Source: Sandaracinaceae bacterium (GTDB taxonomy: Bacteria; Myxococcota_A; Polyangia; Polyangiales; Sandaracinaceae). From it: 64,000 nucleotides of DNA. The stretch's first letter is position 1; each line of letters begins with the position of its first letter. Below, one piece after another: positions 17,724-27,010 of this stretch. A program made the position numbers and the translations under genes. The notes beneath the pieces are model-generated. The model had not been told where the DNA came from, did no database searches, and saw nothing but the letters and a program-made list of their open reading frames with translations. The stretch is from NCBI GenBank assembly GCA_019637095.1, contig JAHBWG010000033.1, positions 26,050 to 90,049 of the forward strand, in the 5' to 3' direction.

Positions 17724-20243
17724 TCACCCGAGGCCGGGGCAGTGCACGTCCCCGAAGACGGTGAGGTTGTTCCCCTCGTTGCACTCGACGCGCTCGCTCT
17801 CGTCGTCGGCGCGGGCCCAGACCTCCGCGCCGGGCCGCTCGGTCGGCACGTCGGGCCACGCGCAGCTGACCGCCTCGCACGCGCCCGGATCGAGCACGCC
17901 GGTGGTGTACGCGCGGCAGATGAGCGTCCCGCCCGCGCGCGGATCACCGACGTAGAAGCCCACCGCGAGCCCGCCCCCGACCGACTCCGTCCCGCGGTTG
18001 CACGCGTTCACGCGCAAGGTCGCCGCGCCGTCGACGCCGCACTCCACCGGCGTCCCGCGCGCGGTGAGGTCCGGCGCCGCGTCGGGGACCGCGCTGCCCT
18101 GATCGTTCTGGCGGAAGTTGTTGAGCGCGGGGTCGAGCCAGTTCGAGCTCATCGCGGAGGTGGTCGGCACGACGCCCGCTTCGCTCACGTTCGTGACGAA
18201 GTACGCGTGCTGGTTCCAGATGCGCCGCGAGCGCACCCAGCGGTCGGCCGCGTCGCGGTAGACGCGGATGCCGTACGTGCCGGTCGGGCGCGCGGAGCGG
18301 CAGGTGTCGCCGATGCCGGGCGTGCCCGCCGGCGGCGCGGCGCAGTAGAAGGGCGTCGACGCGCAGCCCGCGCCGGCGCAGCACTCGGCGTCGCTCGAGC
18401 AGCGGCAGAAGCCGTCCTGGCAGCGCCCCGACACGCAGTCCGCGTTCTCGCCGCACCGCAGGCCCGCGAAGATGGGATCGAGCCACCGGTTGGCCGCCGT
18501 GACCCCGAACGCGTCGCACGGGCGGGGGAGGGCCGCGCTCCCGCCAGGACCGCAATTGAAGTTGTCACCGATCACGATCTCGGCGTTGAAGTCTCCGTCG
18601 ACGTCCGCGATGACCGGGTTCTCGTACCAGGTGCACGACGAGCGGGCCTGGCTGAACAGCACGTCGCCCGACTGTCCGTCGTACACGCGCAGGAAGCACT
18701 CGTCGCCGTAGACGACCTCCGCGCGCCCGTCGCCCTCGAAGTCGAACACGCTCGAGCCGGTGACGTTGCTCGACTGATCCTGCGCCGGCTGCGACCAGAG
18801 GACGCCGTCGGTCCGGCCCGGGCCGCACGTCCCGATCGCGCCGGCCGGTGTGCAGTCGAGGTCGAAGACGCTCAGCGCGTTCGCGCCCGCGAGCGAGAAC
18901 TCGGGCCGGCCGTCTCCGTCGAAGTCCGCGATGGTCGGCGGGCCCCCGGTGCCGCCGCCGGGGATCGCGACCGGCCCGAATACGAGCGTTCCGTCGAGCG
19001 TCTGCACGCGCGCCTGCCCGGCGCTGATCACGGCGACCTCGGGCGTCTGCGCCGGCCAGTCGTTGCGCCCGGGGAAGTGCCCGAAGTCGGCCAGCGCCAC
19101 GTGCCCCGCCGCGGTGCCGCCCGCGAAGTACGGCTCCGGCGTCCACGCCGACGCGGCGCGGTCCCACTCCCAGACGCTGTGTCCCGCGACGAGCTCGGGG
19201 TTTCCGTCCGCGTCGACGTCCGCGACCACGCCGAAGATCCCCTGGCTGTAGATCAGCTGCCCGATCGAGCCGTCGATCAGGCGTCCGTCCGCGCCGTAGA
19301 CGAGCCCGCCGCGCAGGATCTCGGGCACGCCGTCGTCGTCGAGGTCGACGAGGCTCGGGCCGGCCCACCCGCCCCCGGTCGGCTCGTGCGCCGTCACTCC
19401 GTCGGCCAGCGTGCTGCGCCAGAGCACGCTCCAGGCGCCCGCCGCGTCGTCGTAGCCGAACGCGACGAGCCCGCCGCCCGCCTTGTACGCGACGATCTCG
19501 GGGCGCCCGTCGCCCGTCAGGTCGCCGACCGCCGGCGGCGAGGAGTGGCTGACGAGCTGGAGCGAGCCGAGCTCGGCCGTCAGCGCGCAGGTCGCGCCGT
19601 CGAGGATGCGGATCACGCCCGTCGGCTGCTCGCTGCTGCCGTCGACGCCGTCGTCGAACACCGCGACGATCGACGGGCGCGGCGCCTCGCCGGGCCGCCG
19701 GCCGATGCCGAAGTCCACGACCAGCGGCGTGCTGAGGACGTGGACGTGGCTGGGGAACGCGTCGCCCGCGGGCGCGGTGTCGAAGGCGCACTGGAGCGTC
19801 GGGGCGAACACGCCCGCGAGCACGAAGCGGTTGCAGCTCGGATCGCGATCGCGCGTCGGCGGCACGCCGTACGGCAGGCAGCGCCCGCTCTCGTGGCAGT
19901 ACGCGTCGTCGAGGCAGTCATCGCTCGTCGTGCACTCGGGCCCGGGCGTGACGCACGCGCTCTCGACGCACACCTCGCCCTCCGCGCAGCACGCCGCGCC
20001 GCAGGGCGTGCACGGCCCGGCGTCGTCTCCGCCGCCCGCGTCGCGCCCGCCCCCGTCGACGCGCTCGCCCCCGTCCATCCCGCCGCCGTCGCCGCGGGGC
20101 ACGCAGCGCCCGTCGATGCAGCGCTCGAGGCCGCAGTCGTCGTCGGAGTCGCAGCCGGCCGGTGGGGTGCCCGCGCAGTCGCAGCCGGCGAGCGAGAGGG
20201 TGACGAGCGCGAGCGTGACGCGAGTGAGCAGGCGGAGAAGCAT
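17724..20243 (-). CDS. Cys-rich surface lipoprotein with FG-GAP-like repeats
   Basis: 839 residues. The signal peptide ends in a lipobox (SLAGCDCAG, Cys near 21). Two Cys-rich stretches near the N-terminus (CDSDDDCGLERCIDGRCVP; CTPCGAACCAEGEVC) resemble the eight-Cys boxes of myxobacterial surface lipoproteins, and another sits near residue 610. The main body, roughly residues 170-600, contains at least six FG-GAP-type units with Asp-rich calcium loops such as VGDLTGDGRPEIV, LVDLDDDGVPEIL, ADVDADGNPELV, IADFDGDGRPEFS and IADVDGDFNAEIV, consistent with a beta-propeller. The C-terminal 150 residues include an Asn/Asp-rich CARDB-like region (LRVNACNRGTESVGGGLAV). The role is probably surface adhesion or sensing. 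Confidence 0.82.
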   Translation of the reverse strand: MLLRLLTRVTLALVTLSLAGCDCAGTPPAGCDSDDDCGLERCIDGRCVPRGDGGGMDGGERVDGGGRDAGGGDDAGPCTPCGAACCAEGEVCVESACVTPGPECTTSDDCLDDAYCHESGRCLPYGVPPTRDRDPSCNRFVLAGVFAPTLQCAFDTAPAGDAFPSHVHVLSTPLVVDFGIGRRPGEAPRPSIVAVFDDGVDGSSEQPTGVIRILDGATCALTAELGSLQLVSHSSPPAVGDLTGDGRPEIVAYKAGGGLVAFGYDDAAGAWSVLWRSTLADGVTAHEPTGGGWAGPSLVDLDDDGVPEILRGGLVYGADGRLIDGSIGQLIYSQGIFGVVADVDADGNPELVAGHSVWEWDRAASAWTPEPYFAGGTAAGHVALADFGHFPGRNDWPAQTPEVAVISAGQARVQTLDGTLVFGPVAIPGGGTGGPPTIADFDGDGRPEFSLAGANALSVFDLDCTPAGAIGTCGPGRTDGVLWSQPAQDQSSNVTGSSVFDFEGDGRAEVVYGDECFLRVYDGQSGDVLFSQARSSCTWYENPVIADVDGDFNAEIVIGDNFNCGPGGSAALPRPCDAFGVTAANRWLDPIFAGLRCGENADCVSGRCQDGFCRCSSDAECCAGAGCASTPFYCAAPPAGTPGIGDTCRSARPTGTYGIRVYRDAADRWVRSRRIWNQHAYFVTNVSEAGVVPTTSAMSSNWLDPALNNFRQNDQGSAVPDAAPDLTARGTPVECGVDGAATLRVNACNRGTESVGGGLAVGFYVGDPRAGGTLICRAYTTGVLDPGACEAVSCAWPDVPTERPGAEVWARADDESERVECNEGNNLTVFGDVHCPGLG

Positions 20244-20273
20244 CTCGCGCCAGTCTACTCTCGCGCCGCCGTC

Positions 20274-21287
20274 TCAGAAGGGGCCGTCGGAGATCCACAT
20301 CGGATCGTCGGCGTCCGGCGTCGTGAGGCGCCCGAGGATCGCGACGTTCCCCGTCGCGGTGTAGTCGAGCGCGATCTGCCCGCCCTCGTTGAGCCTCCAG
20401 TACGCGACCATCCCGGGGATCGAGCCGTCGATCTGGCGCATCATGTTCTCGCGGATCGCGCTCTGCTCGCGCGCCACGCGCCAGATGCGGATCTCGTCGA
20501 CGTCGAAGTCGGCGCGCCCGCACGTGTACAGTCGGTCGTTGAGCGCGCGCGTGATCTCGGGCACGTCCGCGGCGCGCGCGACGAGCTCCCCGTCGACGTA
20601 GAGGAACTGCATGTGCCGGCCGTCGGGCTGCACGCGCGCGACGAAGGCGATGTGCGTCCAGCGGTCGACGACGAGCTCGGGCCCGACGAGCACGTGCGAG
20701 AGCGGCGCCACCTCCCAGCCGGCCACGACGCGGCCGCCGCGCAGGCCGACGAAGTTGTGCCGGGCCACGGCGTCGCCCTTGAAGCAGAAGTTCGCGTCGC
20801 CTCGCTCGCGGGAGCGGACCCACAGCTCGAACGCGGAGTCGTTCGGCGTGCTGAAGACCGGAGAGTCGCGGACGGTGAAGTACGTCGTCGGGCCGAACCG
20901 CAGCGCGGGACGCCGCGGGCCCGCGTCGAGCGCCGCGTCGAAGCCCGCGTCCCGCGGGCCGGCGTCGGGGCGCGGCCCGGCGTCCGGGCGGCCGGCGTCG
21001 AACGGCATCACGACGCCTGCGTCGAAGGGCATCACGACGCCCGCGTCGAACCCCGTCCCCGCGTCGAAGGGCATGACGACCCCGGCGTCGAAGCCGGCCC
21101 CGCCGTCGAACGGCGTCACGACGCCCGCGTCGAAGGGCACCACCACGCCCGCGTCCATCGCCACGAGGCCCGCGTCGAAGCCGCCGCCGGCGTCCCGCGG
21201 GCCGGCGGCGCCGTCGTGCGCGAGGTAGCACCCCGCGAGCAGCGCGCCTGCGGCGGGGACGGCGAACCGGTGGGAGCCTCGGGGCAT
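20274..21287 (-). CDS. Lipoprotein with LamG (concanavalin-like) domain and repeat linker
   Basis: 337 residues from MPRGSHRFAVPAAGALLAGC. The lipobox Cys is near residue 20. Residues 30-125 are a low-complexity linker made of FDAGVVMPFDAG-type repeats and DAG blocks. From about residue 130 a LamG-like sandwich starts (FGPTTYFTVRDSPVFSTP, FELWVRS, WTHIAFVAR, QFLYVDGELV, VDEIRIWRVAREQSAI, MVAYWRLNEGG), which usually binds carbohydrate. The N-terminal Met was chosen because upstream in-frame codons lack a hydrophobic leader. The gene sits next to another surface lipoprotein on the same strand and divergent from gpsA. Confidence 0.8.
   Translation of the reverse strand: MPRGSHRFAVPAAGALLAGCYLAHDGAAGPRDAGGGFDAGLVAMDAGVVVPFDAGVVTPFDGGAGFDAGVVMPFDAGTGFDAGVVMPFDAGVVMPFDAGRPDAGPRPDAGPRDAGFDAALDAGPRRPALRFGPTTYFTVRDSPVFSTPNDSAFELWVRSRERGDANFCFKGDAVARHNFVGLRGGRVVAGWEVAPLSHVLVGPELVVDRWTHIAFVARVQPDGRHMQFLYVDGELVARAADVPEITRALNDRLYTCGRADFDVDEIRIWRVAREQSAIRENMMRQIDGSIPGMVAYWRLNEGGQIALDYTATGNVAILGRLTTPDADDPMWISDGPF
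20998..21150. repeat. Imperfect 24-bp tandem repeat encoding FDAGVVMP linkers
   Basis: About six units of a 24-bp motif of the type gcgtcgaagggcatcacgac (core shown) repeat inside the LamG lipoprotein gene, and each unit encodes FDAGVVMP on the minus strand. Two are shortened by 6 bp and one is interrupted. The unit keeps reading frame, so copy-number change by slippage would lengthen or shorten the surface linker. Confidence 0.75.
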
Positions 21288-21354
21288 CCGGGCAACATAC
21301 CGCGGCCCCGCGCGGGGGGCACGGAACCCGCCCATCGCTGCTATGGTGCGCCGC

Positions 21355-22380
21355 ATGGACGAGAACCTGAACGCGGCCGTCCTCGGGGCGGGCTCGTGGG
21401 GCACGGCGCTCGCGAAGCTGCTCGCGGACAACGGCCACCACGTGCGGCTCTGGTGCCGCCGCGAGGAGCAGGCCCAGGGCATCGAGGCCGCGCGCGAGAA
21501 CGCGACCTACCTCCCCGGGATCACGCTGCCCGCGTCGCTGTGCGCGACGAGCGACCTCGCGGCCGCGCTCGACGGCGTCGGCCTCGTGCTCAGCGTCGTG
21601 CCGACCCATGGGCTGCGCGCCGTGCTCGAGGAGGCGGCGCCGAGCCTCCCCGCGGACGCGCCGGTGCTCTCGTGCACGAAGGGCATCGAGCAAGGCACCT
21701 TGCAGATGGTCTCGGAGATCTTCGAGGAGCACGTCCCGAAGGAGCGCCACCACCTCCTGACCTTCCTCGCCGGGCCCAGCTTCGCGCGCGAGGTCGCGGC
21801 GCGGATGCCGACGGCGGTCACCGTCGCCGGGCACGACGAGGCGGTCACCCGCCGCGTGCAGCGCCACCTCGCGAGCCCCGCGATGCGCGTCTACACGACC
21901 GACGACGTGATCGGCGCCGAGGTCGGCGGCGCGCTCAAGAACGTCATCGCGATCGCCGCCGGCGTCGGGGACGGGCTCGGCTTCGGGCACAACGCGCGCG
22001 CGGCGATCATCACCCGCGGGCTCGTCGAGATCGGCCGGCTCGGCCAGCGCCTCGGGGCGCACCCGATGACCGTGCACGGGCTCGCCGGGATGGGCGATCT
22101 CGTCCTGACCTGCACCGGCGACCTCAGCCGCAACCGCAAGGTCGGCCTCGCGCTCGGCCGCGGCCAGAAGCTCGCGGACATCCTCGCGGGGATGAACATG
22201 GTCGCGGAGGGCGTGCGTACCACCAAGAGCGCGTACGAGCTCGCCGCGCGCGTCGGCGTCGAGATGCCGATCACCGAGGCGATGTACCGGATCCTCTACG
22301 AGGACCACGACCCGAAGCTGGCGGTGACCGAGCTGATGACGCGCCGCGCCCGCGCCGAGCGCGACGAAGATCACGACTGA
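21355..22380 (+). CDS. gpsA: Glycerol-3-phosphate dehydrogenase [NAD(P)+]
   Basis: Cytoplasmic enzyme that reduces dihydroxyacetone phosphate to sn-glycerol 3-phosphate for phospholipid synthesis. About 341 residues, typical length. N-terminal Rossmann motif AVLGAGSWGTALAKLL; LSVVPTHGLRAVL; CTKGIEQGTLQM; LAGPSFAREVA; catalytic Lys region VGGALKNVIAIAAGV; HGLAGMGDLVLTCTGDLSRNR and EGVRTTKSAY. ATG 21355 was chosen; ATG 21343 (12 bp upstream) would add four residues. The gene is divergent from the LamG lipoprotein. Its last 10 bp overlap the 3' end of the convergent MFS gene at 22371-22380. Confidence 0.96.
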   Translation: MDENLNAAVLGAGSWGTALAKLLADNGHHVRLWCRREEQAQGIEAARENATYLPGITLPASLCATSDLAAALDGVGLVLSVVPTHGLRAVLEEAAPSLPADAPVLSCTKGIEQGTLQMVSEIFEEHVPKERHHLLTFLAGPSFAREVAARMPTAVTVAGHDEAVTRRVQRHLASPAMRVYTTDDVIGAEVGGALKNVIAIAAGVGDGLGFGHNARAAIITRGLVEIGRLGQRLGAHPMTVHGLAGMGDLVLTCTGDLSRNRKVGLALGRGQKLADILAGMNMVAEGVRTTKSAYELAARVGVEMPITEAMYRILYEDHDPKLAVTELMTRRARAERDEDHD

Positions 22381-23702
22381 GCTTCGCGCGCGGCCACCTC
22401 CGCGCGCAGCTCGCGCTGGAGCTTCTCGTCGAGCGGGAAGCGCCACATCGCCGCCGCGGCCGCGAGCAGGCTCGCGGCGGGCACGATCACGTAGACCAGG
22501 CGCAGCCCGAGGATCGCCTCCGGCGAGTTCTCGGCCTGCGGGTCGAACCCGACGAGGTCGAGGAGCGGGTAGGCGACGCCGACCGAGAGCGCGAAGCCGA
22601 GCTTGTTGGTCATCGCGAGCAGCGAGTAGAAGAGGCCCGCGCGCCGGGTCCCCGAGCGCAGCGCGTCGTGATCGGTCACGTCCGCGATGATCGACTTCAG
22701 CAGCACGGGCGCCGCGCCGTAGCCCAGTCCGTAGATCACGTACGCGCCCACCACGGCCCACACCGGGTCGCCGGGCCCGAGCAACAGGACGAACGGCAAC
22801 ACCGCGGCCATGTAGAGCATCGCGACCGCGAAGGTCGTGTGCTTGCCGAGCCGATAGCTGATGCGCACCCACATCGGCACGCTCAGCAGCCCCGCGACGA
22901 AGTACGTGAGCAGGAACAGGCTCGTCCAGCGGTCCATGTCGAGCGCGTGCTCGACGAAGAAGATGTAGAGCGAGGCGGTCACCCCCGCGGCGAGCCCGGC
23001 GCCGAGATCGGCGGCGAGCACGCGGAGCATGAAGCGGTTGGTGATCGCGAGGCGGAACGCGCGCAGCATCCCGACGGGCTCGCCGGTCTGCGGCGCGATC
23101 GCCCGCTCGCCGACGCCGAGCGTCGCGGCGGCGACCGTGATCGGCAGGAGCGCGAGGATGAACCACCCGATCGCGCCGGCGCGCGTCGCCCCGCCACCGC
23201 CGATTCGCTGCTCGATCCACGAGGGCAGGGCCAGCACGAGCACCATGCCGAAGAGCAAGCCGCCTTGTCGCCACCCCTGCAAGCGACTGCGCACGTGGTA
23301 GTCGTCGGACAGCTCGGCGCCCCACGCCATGTGCGAGATGGTGAGCATCGTCCAGCCCACGTAGAGCAGCACCAGCCACACGAGCAGGTAGAGCCACGAC
23401 ACCTCCTCGGGCGGCAGGAAGACGCGCCACACGCACAGCAGCAGGATCGGCACGGCGGCCACGATGAGCGGGCGGCGCCGGCCCCAGCGCGTGCGCGCGC
23501 GATCGGCGACCGCGCCGAGCATCACGTCGGTCGCCACGTCCCACAGGCGCGTGATCATGAACACGGTCCCGACGATCGAGAGCCCGAGCCCGAGATCCTC
23601 CGCGTAGAACGGCGGCAGGTAGATCACGAGCGGCATGCCGAGCGCCGCGATCGGGATCGAGGGCGCGGCGAAGAGGGCGAGGTGACGCGTCGCGAGCTTC
23701 AT
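22371..23702 (-). CDS. MFS/GPH-type sodium:sugar symporter-like transporter
   Basis: 443 residues with about 12 transmembrane helices. The N-terminal half has the glycoside-pentoside-hexuronide (GPH) family pattern: an early FYAEDLGLGLSIVGTVFMITRLWDVATDVMLGAVADR with RWGRRRP in the first cytoplasmic loop, the equivalent of the MFS signature A (both motifs are given only in part). Later helices include SIIADVTDHDALRSGTRR, typical of this family. The substrate is unknown. The start ATG 23702 is followed immediately by the first helix. It faces the glycosyltransferase gene at 23808 across a 105-bp intergenic region. Confidence 0.85.
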   Translation of the reverse strand: MKLATRHLALFAAPSIPIAALGMPLVIYLPPFYAEDLGLGLSIVGTVFMITRLWDVATDVMLGAVADRARTRWGRRRPLIVAAVPILLLCVWRVFLPPEEVSWLYLLVWLVLLYVGWTMLTISHMAWGAELSDDYHVRSRLQGWRQGGLLFGMVLVLALPSWIEQRIGGGGATRAGAIGWFILALLPITVAAATLGVGERAIAPQTGEPVGMLRAFRLAITNRFMLRVLAADLGAGLAAGVTASLYIFFVEHALDMDRWTSLFLLTYFVAGLLSVPMWVRISYRLGKHTTFAVAMLYMAAVLPFVLLLGPGDPVWAVVGAYVIYGLGYGAAPVLLKSIIADVTDHDALRSGTRRAGLFYSLLAMTNKLGFALSVGVAYPLLDLVGFDPQAENSPEAILGLRLVYVIVPAASLLAAAAAMWRFPLDEKLQRELRAEVAAREAQS

Positions 23703-23807
23703 GAGGGCCGCGCGGGGGGGCCAGCATACACGAGGGCGCGCGCGAGTCGCGCGCCACGGAAGGCGGCCGTTGCGCGCGAACGCGCCGACGCCCATGCTCC
23801 GCCCGCC

Positions 23808-24596
23808 GTGGCGGACACCGTCCTGATCGTCCCTTGCTACAACGAGGCCGCGCGGCTCGACGCCGACGCGTTCCTCGCGGGGCTCGAGGCGATCGAGGGG
23901 CTCCGCCTGAGGTTCGTGGACGACGGATCCCAGGACGACACGCTCGCGGTGCTCGAGGCGCTCCGCGCGCGGGCGCCGTCGCGCATCGAGATCACCGCGT
24001 GCCCGAAGAACGGCGGCAAGTCCGAGGCGGTCCGCGCGGGCGTCCACGCGGCGCTCGCGGACGCGCCGCCGGAGTACCTGGGCTACTGGGACGCCGACCT
24101 CGCGACGCCGCTCGCCGAGGTCCCGCGGTTCGTGCGCGTGCTCGACACGCGGCCGGACGTGCGCGTCGTGCTCGGCTCGCGCGTGCGGCTGCTCGGGCGC
24201 CGCATCAAGCGCAAGGTCTCTCGCCACCTCTTCGGCCGCGTGTTCGCGACGGCGGTCTCCACGATGCTCTCGCTCCACGTCTACGACACGCAGTGCGGCG
24301 CCAAGGTGTTCCGCGTCGCGCCGGATCTGGCCGCCGCGTTCGGCGCGCCGTTCATGTCGCGCTGGGTCTTCGACGTGGAGCTGCTGGTGCGGCTGATGAT
24401 CGGCTGGGAGGCACGCGGCCTCGAGGCGGCGGACGTGATCGTCGAGCTCCCGCTCGAGACGTGGGAGGACGTCGCGGGCTCCAAGGTGAGCTTCGCGGAC
24501 GGGCTGCGCGCGATCGGCGAGGTCGCCGCCATCGGGGCGCGCTACCGCGACGTGCTCGTCCCGCGCCGGGCGCGCCTGGGCTGGGACGACCCCTGA
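23808..24596 (+). CDS. Family 2 glycosyltransferase, dolichyl-phosphate sugar transferase type
   Basis: 262 residues. The GT-A fold is recognisable: VLIVPCYNEAARLD for the first strand and nucleotide loop, FVDDGSQDDT for the first acidic motif, KNGGKSEAVRAG, YLGYWDADLATPL for the metal-binding Asp-x-Asp, and VLGSRVRL. The order and KNGGKSEAVR motif match Alg5/DPM1-like enzymes that transfer a sugar from a nucleotide donor to a polyprenyl phosphate. There is no C-terminal membrane domain, so a separate flippase may exist elsewhere. The only good in-frame start is GTG 23808; an upstream ATG at 23794 is out of frame. Confidence 0.88.
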   Translation: MADTVLIVPCYNEAARLDADAFLAGLEAIEGLRLRFVDDGSQDDTLAVLEALRARAPSRIEITACPKNGGKSEAVRAGVHAALADAPPEYLGYWDADLATPLAEVPRFVRVLDTRPDVRVVLGSRVRLLGRRIKRKVSRHLFGRVFATAVSTMLSLHVYDTQCGAKVFRVAPDLAAAFGAPFMSRWVFDVELLVRLMIGWEARGLEAADVIVELPLETWEDVAGSKVSFADGLRAIGEVAAIGARYRDVLVPRRARLGWDDP

Positions 24597-24625
24597 GCGA
24601 CCGATTGCGCTAAGAATGGAGCGCG

Positions 24626-26257
24626 GTGGAAGGCTGGTGGAGACGGCTCGTGTACTGGGGGGTGCTGCCGAGCATCGCCGCGGCGGCGGGCATCCTCGGG
24701 TACTACTCGTACCGCTCTGCCGAGCAGTTCGCGACGCTCGGCGAGCAGTCGATCGTCTCGTCGACCGTGCTGCTCGTCGACGAGAAGGTCGACCGCATCG
24801 AGGAGCAGATCATCAACGCGGACAACGCGGTCTTCCACCTCGTCGATCTCGAGGCGCTCGATGTGCTCGAGGCCGCGTGGCTCCCGCTCGCCGAGCGCAT
24901 CAGCCCGAGCGTGCGCGCGGTGCTCGTGCTCGACGAGGCGGGCGAGACGCTCGCCTACGCGTATCGCGGCGGACCGCGCGGCCGGCAGGACTTCCACAAG
25001 GTGTTCCTCGAGCGGATCCTTCCGGACCTCGAGCTCCAGCGGCAGCGGCCCGAGCAGCTCCGGCACCTGCACCGCAGCTACGGCGATCGGTCCTACCTCA
25101 TCTCGTACAAGGCGGTGCGCGCGGGCGGCCGGCGCAACTACCTCGTCGCCTATCACGACACGCAGTACTACGTGCGCGAGGTGTTCCCTTCGCTCTTCGT
25201 CAGCGACGAGGAGGGCGAGGGGCAGCGCTACAACGTCGTCGACTCCGACAACCACCGGATCTTCGGCCCGAGCCTGAGCCGCGCGGGTGACTACCTCGTC
25301 GGCCGTCGCTTCCCGACGACCCTCTACAACTGGCGGCTCCAGATCGCGCCGAAGGAGGCGCCCCTGCTCGAAGCGCAGCGCCGCAGCGGCTTTGCGACCG
25401 AGGTCGGCCTCGTCGGCCTCTCCTTCGCGGTGATCCTCATCGGCATCCTCCTGCTCGTCTACGTGTCGGCCAAGGAGAGCCGGCTCAACGCGCTGCGCTC
25501 GGAGTTCGTCGCGAACGTGTCGCACGAGCTGAAGACGCCGCTCTCCGTCGTCCGCATGTTCGCGGAGATGCTGCTGACCAAGCGCGTGCGCACGCCCGAG
25601 AAGGAGCAGGAGTACCTCGAGATCATCCTGCGCGAGTCCGAGCGCCTGAGCGCGCTGATCGAGAACGTGCTCGACTTCTCGGCGATCGAGCGCGGCAAGC
25701 AGAGCTACCAGCTGCGCGAGGGCGACCTCGGCGAGGTGGTCGGCCGCGCGATCGACGCGTTCCGGTTCCGGCTGGAGCGCGACGGGATCGCGCTCGAGGT
25801 GGTGGTGCCCGAGGACCTCCCGCCGGTGCGCTTCGACGAGCAAGCCATCTTGCTCTCGATCATGAACCTCCTCGACAACGCGGTGAAGTACGGCGACAAG
25901 ACCGCCATCGAGGTGCGGGTCGAGCGCGGGCGCCGTCACCTCTACGTGCGCGTGCGCGATCACGGCCCGGGGATCCCGCCCGCCGAGACGCGGCGCGTGT
26001 TCGAGCGCTTCTACCGGGTGCGGCGCGCCGGCGAGAGCACGCGCGGCTCGGGGATCGGGCTGTCGCTGGTGCGGCGCATCGTCGAGGCGCACGGCGGCCG
26101 GGCCTGGGCGGAGAACCACGCCGAGGGCGGCGCGCTCGTGTCGATCTCGCTGCCGCTCGGCTCGGGTTGGTCGGCGGCGGGGGACGTACCCGCGCCGGCG
26201 CTCGACGAGGCGCCGTCGCGCGCCACTCCGTCCGAGCGGCCGCACGCCGCGGGGTGA
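24626..26257 (+). CDS. Membrane sensor histidine kinase
   Basis: 543 residues. Membrane helix near residues 8-27 (VYWGVLPSIAAAAGILGYY), an extracytoplasmic region of about 230 residues, a second helix near 258-282 (GLVGLSFAVILIGILLLVYV) and then a cytoplasmic kinase. The H-box is FVANVSHELKTPLS (His near residue 299), followed by the N-box LLDNAVKYGDKT, G1 VRDHGPGIPP, F-box FERFYRV and G2 GSGIGLSLV. All catalytic motifs are intact. GTG 24626 follows an AGGAG-like site in tggagcgcg. A 23-bp gap with a good ribosome-binding site separates it from its cognate response regulator, so the pair is co-transcribed. The stimulus is unknown. Confidence 0.94.
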   Translation: MEGWWRRLVYWGVLPSIAAAAGILGYYSYRSAEQFATLGEQSIVSSTVLLVDEKVDRIEEQIINADNAVFHLVDLEALDVLEAAWLPLAERISPSVRAVLVLDEAGETLAYAYRGGPRGRQDFHKVFLERILPDLELQRQRPEQLRHLHRSYGDRSYLISYKAVRAGGRRNYLVAYHDTQYYVREVFPSLFVSDEEGEGQRYNVVDSDNHRIFGPSLSRAGDYLVGRRFPTTLYNWRLQIAPKEAPLLEAQRRSGFATEVGLVGLSFAVILIGILLLVYVSAKESRLNALRSEFVANVSHELKTPLSVVRMFAEMLLTKRVRTPEKEQEYLEIILRESERLSALIENVLDFSAIERGKQSYQLREGDLGEVVGRAIDAFRFRLERDGIALEVVVPEDLPPVRFDEQAILLSIMNLLDNAVKYGDKTAIEVRVERGRRHLYVRVRDHGPGIPPAETRRVFERFYRVRRAGESTRGSGIGLSLVRRIVEAHGGRAWAENHAEGGALVSISLPLGSGWSAAGDVPAPALDEAPSRATPSERPHAAG

Positions 26258-26280
26258 GGATCTGGTAAGGTGGGCCAGCG

Positions 26281-26970
26281 ATGAGTGAGACGCAGCGGAT
26301 CCTGCTCATCGAGGACGATCCCGCGATCGCGCTCGGGCTCTGCGACACGCTCGAGTTCGAGGGGTTCGAGGTCGAGCACGCGCGGACGGGGCACGAGGGG
26401 ATCGCGGCCGCGCGGCGCCACCGGCCGGACTGCATCCTGCTCGACCTGATGCTGCCCGACACGAACGGGTACCGGGTCTGCGAGCAGCTGCGCGAGGGCG
26501 ATCCCGTCGTGCCGATCATCATGCTGACGGCGCGCTCGCAGGAGGCCGACAAGATCCGCGGGCTCGACGCGGGCGCGGACGACTACGTGACGAAGCCCTT
26601 CGGGGTGGGGGAGCTGGTGGCGCGGATCCGGGCGATCTTCCGGCGGCTGAACCGCGGGGCGCGCAGCGAGGCGCCGATCGAGATCGGCGACGCCGTGATC
26701 GATCCGATCGCGCAGGTGCTGAAGCGAGGGCGGAGCGAGACGAAGCTGTCGTTCTACGAGGTCGCGCTCCTGAAGCTCTTGCACGAGCGCGGCGGGCAGC
26801 CGGTCGGGCGCGACGAGATCCTCGATCGGGTGTGGGGGATCGAGGGCTCGCCGACGAACCGCACCGTCGACAACTTCGTGGTGAAGCTGCGCAAGAAGCT
26901 CGAGCCGCGCCCCGACGAGCCGCGGCACATCCTCACGGTGTACGGGATCGGCTACAAGCTGGTCGTCTGA
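26281..26970 (+). CDS. OmpR/PhoB-family response regulator
   Basis: 229 residues, transcription factor partner of the upstream kinase. The receiver domain has acidic DD (IEDDPAI), phosphoacceptor Asp in [11 protein letters not shown] near residue 56, Thr/Ser in MLTARS and Lys in TKPF near 106. The C-terminal winged helix is full length ([25 protein letters not shown] and [18 protein letters not shown], each given in part). The leader gtaaggtgggccagcg provides a ribosome-binding site. The target genes cannot be read from the sequence. The divergent HELRH gene starts 41 bp downstream on the other strand and is convergent with it, so it is not in the operon. Confidence 0.96.
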   Translation: MSETQRILLIEDDPAIALGLCDTLEFEGFEVEHARTGHEGIAAARRHRPDCILLDLMLPDTNGYRVCEQLREGDPVVPIIMLTARSQEADKIRGLDAGADDYVTKPFGVGELVARIRAIFRRLNRGARSEAPIEIGDAVIDPIAQVLKRGRSETKLSFYEVALLKLLHERGGQPVGRDEILDRVWGIEGSPTNRTVDNFVVKLRKKLEPRPDEPRHILTVYGIGYKLVV

Positions 26971-27010
26971 TCGGCGCGCGCGCCGCCTCGCCACAGACCT
27001 TCACAGCGTC

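Noticed and set aside
17742..23807. Very long plus-strand open frame upstream of the glycosyltransferase
   Set aside because: It only merges antisense sequence of three minus-strand genes and gpsA out of frame; the real glycosyltransferase begins at GTG 23808.
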